Below are positions 33,439 through 52,023 of a stretch of DNA of 64,000 nucleotides, piece by piece. The position numbers and the translations under genes were made by a program. The DNA comes from Anaerobaca lacustris (GTDB taxonomy: Bacteria; Planctomycetota; Phycisphaerae; Sedimentisphaerales; Anaerobacaceae): assembly GCF_030012215.1 (NCBI RefSeq), contig NZ_JASCXX010000009.1, forward strand, positions 1-64,000, given 5' to 3'. Positions within the stretch are counted from its first letter, which is position 1; each line of letters starts with the position of its first letter. Below the pieces are notes generated by a model. That model was not told where the DNA came from. It searched no databases and saw only the letters and a program-made list of their open reading frames with translations.

Positions 33439-33810
33439 CTATTTCGCCTTCTTGGCCCCGTACTTGCTGCGGCCCTGCCGGCGCCCGTTGACCCCGGAGC
33501 AGTCCAGCACGCCGCGAACGATATGGTAGCGGACGCCGGGCAGGTCGCGGACGCGGCCCCCGCGGATCATCACCGTGCTGTGTTCTTGCAGGTTGTGGTC
33601 GACCCCAGGGATATAGGCCGTCACTTCCTTGCCGTTGGTCAGCCGCACGCGCGCCACCTTCCGCAGTGCCGAGTTCGGCTTCTTCGGCGTCTGCGTCCGG
33701 ACGATCAGACATACGCCCCGCTTCTGGGGCGAGCCGCTGATATCCGAGACGCGTTTCTTGCCTTTGGACTTCGCTCTTGGTTTTCTCACTAACTGATTGA
33801 TCGTCGGCAT
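33439..33810 (-). CDS. rpsL: 30S ribosomal protein S12
   Basis: A 123-residue S12 ([14 protein letters not shown] start; [40 protein letters not shown]). It sits at the decoding centre; the lysine of TPKKPNS that is mutated in streptomycin resistance is the wild-type residue. It follows rpoC directly, joining the rif and str clusters. Confidence 0.98.
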   Translation of the reverse strand: MPTINQLVRKPRAKSKGKKRVSDISGSPQKRGVCLIVRTQTPKKPNSALRKVARVRLTNGKEVTAYIPGVDHNLQEHSTVMIRGGRVRDLPGVRYHIVRGVLDCSGVNGRRQGRSKYGAKKAK

Positions 33811-33841
33811 AACCCAAATCTCGATTCAGAACCGTTCTTGC

Positions 33842-38215
<4,374 letters not shown>

Positions 38216-38254
38216 CGAACGCCCCTTATCATGTTAGAAACCGGCACGAGACAC

Positions 38255-42013
<3,759 letters not shown>

Positions 42014-42109
42014 GTGAGGCTCCTACCCTTTGTAGCTGTCTGACTCGCGCACGCGGGCCGACCCGGCCCGGCAACACCCCTGATCCTGAAAGTGGCAGAT
42101 CCTCTGGGA

Positions 42110-42547
42110 CTATTTGATCTCGACTTCCGCGCCGGCCTCTTGGAGCTGCGCTTTGGCCGCCTCGGCGTCTTCTTTGCTGACGCCTTCCTTCACCGGCTTC
42201 GGCACGCCGTCCACCAGCTCTTTGGCTTCCTTCAGACCCAGTCCGGTCAAGGCGCGGACCTCTTTGATGACCTGGATCTTCTTGTCGCCGAACCCCTTCA
42301 GGATCACGTCGAAGCTGGTCTTCTCCACGGCTTCCTCGCCGCCGCCGCCCGCGATCGGTCCGGCCATCATCACGGCGCCGCCGGCCGCCGGCTCGATTCC
42401 GTACTCTTCCTTCAGATAGTCCGCCAATTCCTTGGCTTGCAGCAGGCTCAGGGCCACAATCTTGTCGCCGATCTCTTTGATCCCGGCGCCCCATTGCCTG
42501 GATGCCTTCGTCTCCTGTGCCGTCTCATTCACTTGTTCTTCAGCCAT
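42110..42547 (-). CDS. rplL: 50S ribosomal protein L7/L12
   Basis: A 145-residue stalk protein. After an N-terminal dimerisation part with a longer polar start and an Ala/Gly hinge, the C-terminal domain ([40 protein letters not shown]) recruits translation GTPases. It follows rplJ by 133 bases, and rpoB lies about 100 bases after it. Confidence 0.98.
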   Translation of the reverse strand: MAEEQVNETAQETKASRQWGAGIKEIGDKIVALSLLQAKELADYLKEEYGIEPAAGGAVMMAGPIAGGGGEEAVEKTSFDVILKGFGDKKIQVIKEVRALTGLGLKEAKELVDGVPKPVKEGVSKEDAEAAKAQLQEAGAEVEIK

Positions 42548-42680
42548 GTGTACAGACTCCTATAGATCCAACGCCCGATGGTAGCCGGGACTCCACCGTC
42601 CCGTTTAACCCTTGCGGGGCAACCATGCAGGCCGTTAGTGATTCCAACTGACAGATTGAAGGGATCGACCCGACGAGGTC

Positions 42681-43214
42681 TCAGGCCGCCTGTTTTTCCG
42701 CTTTCTCGATCATGGATTTGAGACAACCCGCAATCGCACCGGCCGGCCCCATCACGGCCCCGACCACGTTTGCGCCCGGCGAGGTGACGCACGAGGAGAT
42801 CCGCCCCTGAAGCTCGGCCCGCGTCGGCATCTTCGACAGATCCACCGCACCGGCCGCATCCAGCGCGGTACCGTCCAGAAACGCTCCGCTGACCTCGACC
42901 GGCCCCAGCTTCTTGGCCCAGTCCACCATCTCCTTGGCCACATCCACCACGCTGTCGCCACCGTAGACGATGGCCGTCGGACCGTTGAACAGCGCCGTGG
43001 CCGCATCCATCTCGTGGTTCCGCAGGGCACGACGGAACAGCGCGTTCCTCACCACGAGCAGACGAATGCCCTTCTCCTTGAGCGCCCCGCGCATTACGTT
43101 GTTGTCGACGCCCCCAATCCCTTTGACCCTGACCACGACGAAATCCCGGATTTCATCACCGACGATTTTCTGCTCCAGTTGCGCCTGGAGGAGTTCTTTC
43201 ACGTACTTGCTCAT
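42681..43214 (-). CDS. rplJ: 50S ribosomal protein L10
   Basis: A 177-residue stalk base protein. The N-terminal domain binds 23S rRNA ([20 protein letters not shown]) and the C-terminal helix ([20 protein letters not shown]) binds L7/L12 dimers. It lies between rplA and rplL; L10-L12 autoregulation at the leader is known in other bacteria, but no site was identified here. Confidence 0.97.
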   Translation of the reverse strand: MSKYVKELLQAQLEQKIVGDEIRDFVVVRVKGIGGVDNNVMRGALKEKGIRLLVVRNALFRRALRNHEMDAATALFNGPTAIVYGGDSVVDVAKEMVDWAKKLGPVEVSGAFLDGTALDAAGAVDLSKMPTRAELQGRISSCVTSPGANVVGAVMGPAGAIAGCLKSMIEKAEKQAA

Positions 43215-43261
43215 TTCGTCTCCCGTCTACACACGATCCCGAGCCGTCACGCCGACGTCCG

Positions 43262-43939
43262 TCAGACGCTCACTGCCACGCCCGGGCTCATCGTCGCCGC
43301 CAGGCAAGCCTTCTTGATATAGGTTCCCTTGGCCGAACTCGGCTTGATCTTCTTGATGTGCGAGACAAACGCCTCGATGTTTTCGATCAGCTTCTTCTTC
43401 TCGAAGCTCTGCTTGCCCACGACGGCGTGGACGTTGCCGCCCGAATCGTTTCGAAACTCGATCTTGCCGGCCGTGAACTCGGCCACCGCCGTGGCCACGT
43501 CGTCCGTCACCGTACCGTTCTTCGGGGACGGCATCTTGCCCTGCGGACCCAGGATCCGACCGAGCTTGCCGGCCTTGCCCATCACCTTCGGCGAGGCGAC
43601 CGCCACGTCGAAGTCCAGCCAGCCGTCCGTGATCTTCTGAACCAGCTCGTCGGACCCGGCTTCGATCGCACCGGCCTTCTTGGCCGCCTCAACGTCCGCG
43701 TCGGCGCAGAACGCGATCACTCTCTTCTGCTTGCCCACGCCGTGCGGCAGAGACAGCGACCCGCGGATCAACTGGTCCGCCTGCTTCGGATCGATCCCAA
43801 GGTGCAGCACGCATTCGACCGTCTGGTCGAACTTCACCGACGTGAACGACTTGACCCGCTCCACGGCGGCATCCAGGCTGAGCGCCTCCTTGCTGACCTG
43901 CTGTGCCTCTTTCGTGTATCGTTTGCTTTTGGCCTTCAT
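43262..43939 (-). CDS. rplA: 50S ribosomal protein L1
   Basis: A 225-residue L1 from ATG 43939 ([14 protein letters not shown]); the in-frame ATG five codons upstream is less likely. Domain I/II hallmarks are [20 protein letters not shown] and [21 protein letters not shown]1 forms the mobile stalk that moves deacylated tRNA out of the E site. It lies between rplK and rplJ. Confidence 0.98.
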   Translation of the reverse strand: MKAKSKRYTKEAQQVSKEALSLDAAVERVKSFTSVKFDQTVECVLHLGIDPKQADQLIRGSLSLPHGVGKQKRVIAFCADADVEAAKKAGAIEAGSDELVQKITDGWLDFDVAVASPKVMGKAGKLGRILGPQGKMPSPKNGTVTDDVATAVAEFTAGKIEFRNDSGGNVHAVVGKQSFEKKKLIENIEAFVSHIKKIKPSSAKGTYIKKACLAATMSPGVAVSV

Positions 43940-43960
43940 ATCAACGCCGCCCAAATCCTA

Positions 43961-44386
43961 TCATTGCTCGATGTCAATTCCCATGCTGCGCGCGGTGCCC
44001 TGAATCATCTTCTCGGCCTGCGCCAGGTCATAGGCGTTCAAGTCGTTGAACTTCGTCTCGGCGATCTTCCGCACCTGCTCGGCCGTTACGGTCCCGACCT
44101 TCTCTCTGTTCGGAACCCCACTGCCCTTGGCCACCTCCGCCGCCTGCTTGAGCAGGACAGCCGCCGGCGGGCTCTTCACCTCGAATGAAAAGCTCTTGTC
44201 GCCGTACACGGTAATCACGACGGGCACCGTCATCCCGTTGAGATCGCGCGTCCGATCGTTGAACTGCGAGACAAACTGCCCGATGTTCACCCCATGCTGT
44301 CCGAGGGCCGGCCCGATCGGGGGCGCCGGCGTCGCCTTGCCGCCCGGGGCCTGCAACTTGATCTTCGTTAAGACTTCTTTTGCCAT
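43961..44386 (-). CDS. rplK: 50S ribosomal protein L11
   Basis: A 141-residue L11 from ATG 44386 ([20 protein letters not shown]), the family start. [20 protein letters not shown] and the C-terminal rRNA-binding domain with GTARSMGI are clear. It lies in the GTPase centre and is needed for RelA activation in other bacteria. It follows nusG. Confidence 0.98.
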   Translation of the reverse strand: MAKEVLTKIKLQAPGGKATPAPPIGPALGQHGVNIGQFVSQFNDRTRDLNGMTVPVVITVYGDKSFSFEVKSPPAAVLLKQAAEVAKGSGVPNREKVGTVTAEQVRKIAETKFNDLNAYDLAQAEKMIQGTARSMGIDIEQ

Positions 44387-44455
44387 CTCACACCCTTGTG
44401 CTATCGTGCAACCGCCTCGCCGCACTCGCGACGAAGCCCTGTGGTTCACCTGACG

Positions 44456-44998
44456 TCAGACTTTTTCAATCTGCCAGTACTCGATGTCGAGCGGCGTGCT
44501 CCGCCCGAAGATCGTCACAATCACCTTGACGATTCCGCGCTCGGCGTCGATCGAATCGACCGTTCCCTCGAAGTTCTCAAACGCTCCTTCGCGAATCTTG
44601 ATGTGATCGCCCTTCTGAAACTCCACCTTGATGCTTGGGGCCTCCTCGGGCTTCTCGGCGTCGAGGAGCATCTTCGCGACGTCCGTGTCCCGCATCGGGG
44701 TCGGCATGCCCTCGGTCCCGATGAAGTCGCCGACGCCTCCGGTCCCTTTGATCATGAACCAGGCGCCCTCCGGGACGCGGCCGTCCTCCGTGGGCTCCAT
44801 CTCCATGAACACGTACCCGGGGTAGAGCTTGCGCTTGTGGACCGTCTGCTTGCCCGCGCGGATCCGCTTGATCTGCTCGGTCGGCACCTCAATCCGCCCA
44901 ATGACGTCGTTGAGGCCCTCCTGAGCGGTCTTGCGCTCGAGCGCTTCCTTGACCTGCATCTCTTTGTTTGCCGCGACTCGTAAGACGTACCAGTGCAT
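44456..44998 (-). CDS. nusG: transcription antitermination/elongation factor NusG
   Basis: A 180-residue NusG: the NGN domain (MHWYVLRVAANKEMQVKEAL; KRKLYPGYVFMEME) binds the polymerase clamp, and a C-terminal KOW domain (FQKGDHIKIREGAFENFEGT) binds Rho or S10. The gene lies between secE and rplK, the usual place. Confidence 0.98.
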   Translation of the reverse strand: MHWYVLRVAANKEMQVKEALERKTAQEGLNDVIGRIEVPTEQIKRIRAGKQTVHKRKLYPGYVFMEMEPTEDGRVPEGAWFMIKGTGGVGDFIGTEGMPTPMRDTDVAKMLLDAEKPEEAPSIKVEFQKGDHIKIREGAFENFEGTVDSIDAERGIVKVIVTIFGRSTPLDIEYWQIEKV

Positions 44999-45203
44999 CC
45001 TGATGCCTTTGGCTTGCCGCTCCTGGAGCGGTCCACACTCGTTGGGCTACCGTGCCCGGCTTATTGCACCGCTTCAGTCGTTACCGCCAAAGCGACTGCA
45101 CCCGTCAACCACCTGTCACCCTTCGCTGCACCGCCCACCCGTGGTCCGTCACCAGCCGGCTGTACTCTCCGACGCACGGTCCTGCCGGGCGCCGGCCCCC
45201 CCT

Positions 45204-45587
45204 CTAACCGAGGAGGTACCCAAAAACCATCTGGAACACCAGGTCCGTGGTGCCCAGAAGGGCGGCCATGAAGACCACCACGATGATCACAACGACCGTC
45301 GAGACCGCCACCTCCCGGCGGCTCGACCAGTTGACCTTCTTCAACTCGCCTTCAGCCGCGATCATGAAGTCGGCCACCGAGGGTTTGTTCAGCAGCCAGT
45401 AAATCAGCCCGGCCAGCCCCGCAAACACACCCACCGGAACCAGTGAAACCACCCACAGGTTCAGGTCCGTCGCGCCGAGCCTCTGGTAGAGTCGCCAGCA
45501 GCCGAAAGCCACGACGGCCGCCACGGCAAACCCGCTGCATAGCCGCGTGTACTTGCCTTGTCCTGACTTGTATATCCGTGTCAACAT
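45204..45587 (-). CDS. secE: protein translocase subunit SecE
   Basis: A 127-residue membrane protein with three hydrophobic segments (about 16-32, 44-66 and 96-122). The amphipathic helix before the last one (AEGELKKVNWSSRREVAVST) is the SecE hallmark that clamps SecY. The two extra helices make it longer than the single-pass form. It lies between tRNA-Trp and nusG, about 205 bases before the latter. Confidence 0.96.
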   Translation of the reverse strand: MLTRIYKSGQGKYTRLCSGFAVAAVVAFGCWRLYQRLGATDLNLWVVSLVPVGVFAGLAGLIYWLLNKPSVADFMIAAEGELKKVNWSSRREVAVSTVVVIIVVVFMAALLGTTDLVFQMVFGYLLG

Positions 45588-45654
45588 GCAACGCCGCCTA
45601 TCCTGACAACTACCCCACTGAACGCGACACCATCAGCCGCAGTCCAACACAAAC

Positions 45655-45727
45655 CAGGCCAGGAGGGAATCGAACCCCCAACCTTCGGTTTTGGAGACCG
45701 ACGCTCTGCCAATTGAGCTACTGGCCT
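45655..45727 (-). tRNA. tRNA-Trp (CCA)
   Basis: A 73-base cloverleaf read from 45727 leftward: acceptor AGGCCAG/CTGGCCT, D-arm TAGCTCAATTGGCAGAG, anticodon loop CTCCAAA with CCA, and T-arm loop TTCGATT. The 3' CCA is not encoded. It lies between rpmG and secE, a common arrangement in bacteria. Confidence 0.96.
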
Positions 45728-45752
45728 ATCCCACACGGAGACGCCCCCGCCC

Positions 45753-45923
45753 CTACTTTCGCCTGAGCTTGTGCACCGTATGCTTGCGCTCGCTCTTGCA
45801 GAACTTCTTCAACTCCAGCTTCGGGGCGCCCTCGGCAACACTGACATTCGTCCTGTAGTTGCGCTGTCTGCACTCGGTGCATTCCAGCCAGACGTTCTCT
45901 CTCTTGCTCTTCTTCTTCGCCAT
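45753..45923 (-). CDS. rpmG: 50S ribosomal protein L33
   Basis: A 56-residue L33 read from ATG 45923 (MAKKKSKRENVWLECTECRQ). The first zinc pair CTEC is intact; the second reads CKSE, so one of the four cysteines of the full zinc form is missing. The end RKHTVHKLRRK is typical. It lies between tuf and tRNA-Trp. Confidence 0.94.
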   Translation of the reverse strand: MAKKKSKRENVWLECTECRQRNYRTNVSVAEGAPKLELKKFCKSERKHTVHKLRRK

Positions 45924-46060
45924 GCCACTCTATTCCATCCGGTCGCCGTGGCCGCACGCCGAACTCACGTTTCGATGCGCGGCCATGCCCGGTTCTAGTC
46001 CCATCGCTCCAGGGGCAGTCTACTGCGCCACCGGAGAAATCCAGACGTTTCTCAGCACAC

Positions 46061-47275
46061 CTATTGCAGGATCTTCGTAACGACGCCGGCGCCGACGGTT
46101 CGGCTACCCTCGCGAATCGCGAACCGCAGGCCCTCTTCCATGGCGATCGGCGAGATGATCTCGACGTCCATCGTGATGTTGTCGCCGGGCATACACATTT
46201 CGGCGCTCTTGCCTTCTTCGCTGAGCAGCCCGTGGATCTGCCCGGTCACGTCGGTGGTTCGGAAGTAGAACTGCGGCTTGTATCCAGGGAAGAACGGGGT
46301 GTGGCGTCCGCCTTCGCCCTGCGTCAGAACGTACACTTCCGCGTGGAACTTCGTATGCGGCGTGATGCTGCCCGGCGCGGCAATGACTTGCCCTCTCTGA
46401 AGCTCTTTCTTCTCGACGCCGCGGAGCAGGATGCCCACGTTGTCGCCCGCCTGCCCTTCGTCGAGGGTCTTATTGAACATCTCGACACCCGTGACGACGG
46501 TCTTGCGGACCTCTTTGGCCATCCCGATCAGCTCGACTTCCTCGCCGACACGGACGTGCCCACGCTCGACGCGCCCGGTACCGACCGTGCCGCGGCCCTT
46601 GATGCTGAAAACGTCCTCGATCGGCATCAGGAACGGCTTGTCCACGTCGCGCTGCGGCAGCGGGAAATAGTCGTCGACCGCCGCCATCAGATCGTCGACA
46701 CACTTGCACGCCTCGTCGCCCTTGCCTTCGGACTCCATCGCCTTCAGGGCCGAGCCTCGGATAATCGGCAGATCGTCGCCCGGGAAGTCATACTTGCTCA
46801 GAAGCTCGCGGATCTCCAACTCGACCAGTTCGAGCAGTTCCGGGTCGTCGACCTGGTCGACCTTGTTCATGAAGACCACAATGCTCGGCACGTTCACCTG
46901 ACGAGCCAGCAGGATGTGCTCGCGCGTCTGGGGCATCGGGCCGTCGCTGGCGGCGACCACCAGAATCGCACCGTCCATCTGGGCGGCGCCGGTGATCATG
47001 TTCTTGATGTAGTCGGCGTGGCCCGGGCAGTCCACGTGGGCGTAGTGGCGGTTCTCCGTCTCATACTCCACGTGAGCGGTGTTGATCGTGATGCCGCGCT
47101 CCTTCTCTTCCGGCGCGTTGTCGATCTCGTCGTACTTCCTGACGTTCCCTTTGCCCGCCTTCACTGCCAAGCGCATCGTAATCGCAGCGGTCAATGTGGT
47201 CTTCCCGTGATCGATGTGACCGATCGTCCCGATATTGACGTGGGGTTTGGTCCGCTCAAACACTGCCTTAGCCAT
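46061..47275 (-). CDS. tuf: elongation factor Tu
   Basis: A 404-residue GTPase from ATG 47275 ([20 protein letters not shown]). G1 GHIDHGKTT, switch [10 protein letters not shown] and G4 NKVD are intact. It delivers aminoacyl-tRNA to the ribosome. Domain III has the usual RTTDVTG segment. The gene lies between tRNA-Thr and rpmG, not after fusA. No second copy is seen here. Confidence 0.98.
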   Translation of the reverse strand: MAKAVFERTKPHVNIGTIGHIDHGKTTLTAAITMRLAVKAGKGNVRKYDEIDNAPEEKERGITINTAHVEYETENRHYAHVDCPGHADYIKNMITGAAQMDGAILVVAASDGPMPQTREHILLARQVNVPSIVVFMNKVDQVDDPELLELVELEIRELLSKYDFPGDDLPIIRGSALKAMESEGKGDEACKCVDDLMAAVDDYFPLPQRDVDKPFLMPIEDVFSIKGRGTVGTGRVERGHVRVGEEVELIGMAKEVRKTVVTGVEMFNKTLDEGQAGDNVGILLRGVEKKELQRGQVIAAPGSITPHTKFHAEVYVLTQGEGGRHTPFFPGYKPQFYFRTTDVTGQIHGLLSEEGKSAEMCMPGDNITMDVEIISPIAMEEGLRFAIREGSRTVGAGVVTKILQ

Positions 47276-47440
47276 GTTAACATAAACCTCCAATGTGCCT
47301 GGTTAGCGGTTCTTCGCTCTGTCTTTGTTTTTCCGGTTCGTGTCAAAAAACCTTGCGAAGGACGGCAATCCACAGCCGTCCCTGCCATCGCATTACAATT
47401 CTATTGTCTGCAAGCCCGACGGCTTGCCATACCTGCATGG

Positions 47441-47513
<73 letters not shown>

Positions 47514-47636
47514 ACTACACCTGCGGCGACAGAGCAGTATTCTGGGGTCGAGAGACAACATCCCCATGAACGGTTCTCCCGTCTCTAAAGACAAGACCCT
47601 GGCCCTGGTCCGGCATCTGTTGACTATAAATCGATG

Positions 47637-47666
47637 AATATATGAGACTGACGAGGCGAGTGCAAA
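47637..47666 (-). promoter_or_regulatory. possible sigma-70 promoter for tRNA-Thr/tuf
   Basis: On the minus strand TTTGCA (47666-47661) and TATATT (47642-47637) are 18 bases apart, about 125 bases before tRNA-Thr. The -10 is good and the -35 modest. Confidence 0.35.
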
Positions 47667-47773
47667 CAGAAAAACGGGAAAAAAAGGAAAAAAAGCCAAC
47701 CCCGATCGGTTTGAGGCGATCTCAGCGGCCACACCGACTCGCTTGAAGGAGCCGTACGGGGCCACAACCCACA

Positions 47774-50047
47774 CTAATTCACGTTCTCCACTGCCTCCGG
47801 CTTCTTGGCATTGGCAAACGCCTCCCACTCCAGCAGTTGCTTTCGCCAGGCCTTGCGGGTTTCCGGCTGCTCGACCTTGATCTGGCGAAGCCGTGTCAGC
47901 ACGGCGTTGGGATCCGCCGTCGCGGACGGCTTGCTCAGATACGCGCTGAGCGACTTCGCCACCGGGCCATCCGCCGCAAGGTCCTGCACCGAAAGCAGCT
48001 TCTCCACGAGCCCGCCGACAAGGTCGGCCGCAGGATTGGCGGCTTCAAGGCACCTGTCGAGCAGGCCGGCCGTCAAGGCCGATCTCTCCGGACCGTCTTT
48101 CGCCGTCTCCCAGAGGGCATTCGCATACTCCAGGGCACGGGCCGTATCGCCCGACGATGCGTACAGACAAAACAGCTTCGTCCGGGCCTCTCGCAACTTT
48201 TCCGGCTTGTTCTCGCCCTGTGCCTTCTGTTCGAGCAGAGCCAGCAGAGAGGTCCTCCGCTCGACTGACCACTGGGCCGGGTCGGCCTCCATACGTTCCA
48301 CCCATGCAGCTACGACGTCGGCAGTGGAACGACGAAGGATCTTGAGAACGGCCTGCCATACGGGCTCACTCTCGTCATTCGCTGTCAACCCCTTCGCCAG
48401 CCATCCAAGGTCTTCCTGGCCTCCCACCTCGCCGGCCAGGTCGGCCAGCTTCGCACGAATCGCCGCACTGCTCTCATCAGCCAGGGCGGCCCTGGCCCTT
48501 CTCATCGCCACGGCCTTGTCGATATTCACAAGCCCGTCGAGCGCCGCTTGCCGCACCGCCTCCAATTCGTCGCCCAACGCCTTCTCGAACACCGGATGGT
48601 ACAACTTCGCGGCCTGAACCCGGCACTTGCTTCGCTCGGCGCAAAGACGGGCCATGGCGCCGAGCAACTCTGCCCTGAGACCATGGTTCACCGCCGGGTC
48701 CACCTGTCCATACCGAGTCGCCAAGGCCCCCAGGTACTTGTCGATCTCATCGGGCGCGAGCCCGTCCTGCTCCAGCAACCTCCAGATCACCTCGCCGCCA
48801 CTTCGCGTCTTCTCCGGGTCGGGCATATTGAGGAACCTGACGGCCAGGTCCAGGGTCCTTCTCCTGACTTCGTCAGGAACCTTAACACCCGCCGTGGGCA
48901 ACGAGGCGTAATAGCACACGTTGCCGAGGGCGACAAACAGCCCATGCCTGACCTCCGGCTCCTCCTCGACCTGCAATCGATCCAGAAGCTGCGTCGTCGA
49001 GTTCAACTCCCACATCAGCGACAGCAGGCTCGCCGTCCTCAGGCGAACGCGCTTGTCACGATGCGAGATCAGGCTCAGGAGCACGTTTTCGACCTGTTCC
49101 GAAAGCCTCGCCTTGCCCGTACCTCTCCTCAGTTCCTCCAATTTACCCAAGGCCCACAGTTTTACCCCTGGCTCCGGCGAGTTCAACTGCTGCGCAAGAA
49201 AATCGCTTCGGGCCTTCTCGTCAGCCTGCACATCGAAGAGCCGGCCAAGGGCCACCATATACCGCTGCTCCCACGAAGCAAGCGAGGTTGTCAGCTCACG
49301 GATGCGGTTTTCTCTGCTGATAAGCCAGTTTCGCATGATGCCAGGGTTGTTCAGAAATGCTTCAGGGCCTCGGCGATGAAGGGCCTCGTTCAAGGCGCGA
49401 AGCTCGTTCGGGTCATCCGGGACGACCACCCCCAACACCCCGAGCGCCCGCCTCGATTCCTCAGCAACCCCCACGAGGGGGCTTTCGAGCAGACTCATCA
49501 ACTTGAAGACGGCTCTTTCGTCCGGCTGGTATTTCAGGGCGCGGACTGCGTTGCGGCGAGCCATTTCAGGGCCGTTCGCATCAGAAATCAGCGCTTCGAG
49601 GCGCCGCTCGACGTTCTCGTACGGGAAGATCAACAGGGTTTGCGCGGCCAGTTCCGCCTGGGAAAGCTCGTTTTCAGTACCGAGAAGGGCCATCAGGGGT
49701 TCGACGAACTCCTCCCGCCCAGCGATCTGCTGCCTGTTGTCATGCGCCGCGATCATGGCCTTGCAGACGGCCACGCGAGCGGCGGGATTATTGGGATCGC
49801 GGAGGATATGGAGCAGCTCTCTGCGGGCTTCGCGACTGTCGCTGAACAACAAAAGGGTCGCCGCATCGACCCGCGTTCGCTCATCCCTGCCTTCCAGCAG
49901 GATGCTCCTGTTGATCTTGACCTGCTTGTCGATCTCCGCTTGGGCGGCCTGCTGATCGGTCGGCAATGCCGCTTCCTGGGCCAGGACACATGGCAGAGAG
50001 CCGATGGCCAACAGCAGCAAGACGGTACCGCACCGCGGAGCGTTCAT
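47774..50047 (-). CDS. secreted HEAT-repeat protein
   Basis: A 757-residue protein with a signal peptide (hydrophobic residues 8-22, cleavage probably after VLAQ or near). The mature chain is almost all alpha-helical repeats of 30-40 residues with the HEAT look, for example VDAATLLLFSDSREARRELL and WALGKLEELRRGTGKARL. There is no catalytic motif. Such proteins serve as extracytoplasmic scaffolds for protein binding. It stands alone on the minus strand between tRNA-Thr and the Xer gene. Its partner is unknown; large HEAT proteins are common in Planctomycetota. Confidence 0.8.
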   Translation of the reverse strand: MNAPRCGTVLLLLAIGSLPCVLAQEAALPTDQQAAQAEIDKQVKINRSILLEGRDERTRVDAATLLLFSDSREARRELLHILRDPNNPAARVAVCKAMIAAHDNRQQIAGREEFVEPLMALLGTENELSQAELAAQTLLIFPYENVERRLEALISDANGPEMARRNAVRALKYQPDERAVFKLMSLLESPLVGVAEESRRALGVLGVVVPDDPNELRALNEALHRRGPEAFLNNPGIMRNWLISRENRIRELTTSLASWEQRYMVALGRLFDVQADEKARSDFLAQQLNSPEPGVKLWALGKLEELRRGTGKARLSEQVENVLLSLISHRDKRVRLRTASLLSLMWELNSTTQLLDRLQVEEEPEVRHGLFVALGNVCYYASLPTAGVKVPDEVRRRTLDLAVRFLNMPDPEKTRSGGEVIWRLLEQDGLAPDEIDKYLGALATRYGQVDPAVNHGLRAELLGAMARLCAERSKCRVQAAKLYHPVFEKALGDELEAVRQAALDGLVNIDKAVAMRRARAALADESSAAIRAKLADLAGEVGGQEDLGWLAKGLTANDESEPVWQAVLKILRRSTADVVAAWVERMEADPAQWSVERRTSLLALLEQKAQGENKPEKLREARTKLFCLYASSGDTARALEYANALWETAKDGPERSALTAGLLDRCLEAANPAADLVGGLVEKLLSVQDLAADGPVAKSLSAYLSKPSATADPNAVLTRLRQIKVEQPETRKAWRKQLLEWEAFANAKKPEAVENVN

Positions 50048-50210
50048 CGAGAAGACCTTTAGAAGACGGCTGCCTATTCTATCATCCGCTATAATAATCC
50101 TGATAATCGGCCTGAGTCAACTCCATCAACGGCAAATTTCGCCATTTTCCGAAACAAGAACCAAGGTTTTTCCGCCTGACAACCGTTTGGCACCGGCCTC
50201 CGTGCCAGAC

Positions 50211-51149
50211 TCAGGGCCTTGGGTGAAATTCCTTGTGAATCTTCCTGAGCCGCTCGTGGTCCACATGCGTGTAAATCTGGGTCGTTGCCACGTCCACATG
50301 GCCGAGCATCTCCTGGACACTCCTCAGGTCCGCCCCGCCGCTGAGCAGATGCGTCGCGAAACAGTGTCGCAGCGTATGTACCGTCAGGTTCCGCGGCATC
50401 CCTGCGCGGACCGCATACTTTTTCACGAGTCGCCAGATTTCAATACGCGTCAACGGCCGCCCTGTTCGTGACAGCAGAAGGTGCGTCCCGCTGCCGGGCT
50501 TGGCCAATTGGGGTCTCAGATGCACCAGGTAGTCCCTAATGGCCGAAACGGCTGCCTTTCCAACAGGAATCACCCTTTCTTTCCTGCCCTTCCCAAGGCA
50601 CCTCAAATACCCACAATCAAAGTTGACATCGGAAATGCACAGCTCTGCCAGCTCACTGGCCCGTACGCCGGTCGCGTAGAGAATCTCGAGCATCGCCCTG
50701 TCTCGGTGATAGAACGGCTCCTTCGGGCTGGGCGCCCCCAGCAGCCTGGCCACCTGCTGCTTGCTGCAAACCACCGGCAATCTATACCAGGTCTTGGGTG
50801 TTTCCAGTACGCCAGCCCCGTCGTCGTCAATCAGGCCCGTCAGCTTGGCGAACCTCAGCAGCATGCGAATCGCCACCAGGGCGCGCTTCACCGTGTTCTC
50901 ACCGTTCGGGCCGCGAGCCTGCTCGTGAACATACCCTTGAACGACACGGGGTTTCAGATGGGCAAGCGTCTTGATTTCGTGAGCCTGGCAGTATGTAAGA
51001 AACCCTCTCAGATCGCGGCCATAGGCAAGAATGGTGTTCTCCGAGAGGCCGGCCTCGACGACGAGATAATCGAGGAAGGCGATGGCCGTCGAGCCCAAGG
51101 GCAGCGAACGGAGTTCGGCGGTAACGGATTGCCTCTGGATCGAAGACAT
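50211..51149 (-). CDS. XerC/XerD-type tyrosine recombinase
   Basis: A 312-residue recombinase with a SAM-like core-binding domain (about 20-105: FLDYLVVEAGLSENTILAYG) and a full catalytic set: Arg in ATGVRASELAEL, Lys in LGKGRKERVIPVG, HTLRHCFATHLLSGGADLRS, LGHVDVATTQIYTHVD with the Tyr nucleophile. Size and motifs fit the chromosome-dimer resolvase XerD, but an orphan integrase cannot be excluded. It is divergent from the lipoprotein-galE operon. Confidence 0.9.
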   Translation of the reverse strand: MSSIQRQSVTAELRSLPLGSTAIAFLDYLVVEAGLSENTILAYGRDLRGFLTYCQAHEIKTLAHLKPRVVQGYVHEQARGPNGENTVKRALVAIRMLLRFAKLTGLIDDDGAGVLETPKTWYRLPVVCSKQQVARLLGAPSPKEPFYHRDRAMLEILYATGVRASELAELCISDVNFDCGYLRCLGKGRKERVIPVGKAAVSAIRDYLVHLRPQLAKPGSGTHLLLSRTGRPLTRIEIWRLVKKYAVRAGMPRNLTVHTLRHCFATHLLSGGADLRSVQEMLGHVDVATTQIYTHVDHERLRKIHKEFHPRP

Positions 51150-51366
51150 TGCAGCAATGCACTCCCGTGGTCGAGCGGTCTACCATCAGCCATATCGGCT
51201 CGGAAGGAACCCCGGCTTTAGGACAGAGGCCTGCGTAAAATGGGCAAAATAGCCTGGTCGAGAGAAGACCCGAAGCCCGGCTCGGCCCGGATGGGCCTGC
51301 GCTCGCCGATCCGCGTCAAGCCGGTCTCCGTCGCGCGATCCGCAGGAGATTCTTTGCCAATCGCGC

Positions 51367-51395
51367 TTGAGAGACGCCGGGTCGCACTGTACAAT
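51367..51395 (+). promoter_or_regulatory. sigma-70-type promoter of the lipoprotein-galE operon
   Basis: TTGAGA (51367-51372) and TACAAT (51390-51395) with a 17-base spacer, about 35 bases before the lipoprotein ATG. Both hexamers miss the consensus by one base. Confidence 0.65.
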
Positions 51396-51429
51396 CGCGG
51401 TTTGCGTGCAGGCAAGATTCGGGGTTGAT

Positions 51430-52023
51430 ATGGGTAGACAAGCGAAATTCAGCGCGCTGTGCCTGTTGGCGGGAACGATCGTGCTGACCGGCTGTGGGGA
51501 ACGACAACGCCGTCCCGATCCGCCGCAGACCGTAACCCTTTCGGGTGTCACGGCTTGCGAGGCGGTGAACGTGGCCGAGGCGGTTCTCCGCCAGATGCAC
51601 TTCAACATCGACAAGGCCGACCCCGACGCAGGCGTCGTAAGGACCTTCCCGCTAACCGCCGGCCAGTTCTTCGAGTTCTGGCGATCCGACAATGTCGATG
51701 CCGCCAGCGCCATGGAAGCCAACCTCCAGACCCTGCGCAGGTCGGTCCAGGTGGATTTCCTCCAGACCGATGGCCAGGTCCGCATTCAGTGCGCCATCCG
51801 CGTGCAACGGCTCAGCCTTCCCCAGAATGAGGTTGCCAGCGTCTCCCAGGCCTATCGGATTCACTCGCAAAGCAGGCCGACGACACAGCACATCGATTTG
51901 CACCCCTCGCAGAGGGAGGCCATGCACTGGATCGAGCTGGGCGACGACCCGAAGCTTGCCGCAGAGATATTGAGAAGAATCGCACGAAACATCGAGCAAC
52001 AAAGGAAAGACCAGACGACATGA
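51430..52023 (+). CDS. lipoprotein of unknown function
   Basis: A 197-residue protein starting at ATG 51430. A basic n-region, a hydrophobic core and the lipobox LTGC (Cys22) indicate a lipoprotein. The mature part contains an alpha-beta domain (residues 35-150) with no motif I can name and a charged helical end. It is preceded by a good promoter and its stop overlaps the galE start (ATGA at 52020), so it is co-transcribed with sugar-metabolism genes, but a role in that pathway is not evident. Confidence 0.8.
   Translation: MGRQAKFSALCLLAGTIVLTGCGERQRRPDPPQTVTLSGVTACEAVNVAEAVLRQMHFNIDKADPDAGVVRTFPLTAGQFFEFWRSDNVDAASAMEANLQTLRRSVQVDFLQTDGQVRIQCAIRVQRLSLPQNEVASVSQAYRIHSQSRPTTQHIDLHPSQREAMHWIELGDDPKLAAEILRRIARNIEQQRKDQTT

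Noticed and set aside
47690-47725. Terminator for the HEAT-repeat gene (AACC/GGTT stem before a T run)
   Set aside because: A long T run is present on the minus strand, but the stem is only about four pairs with a mismatch, too weak to list.
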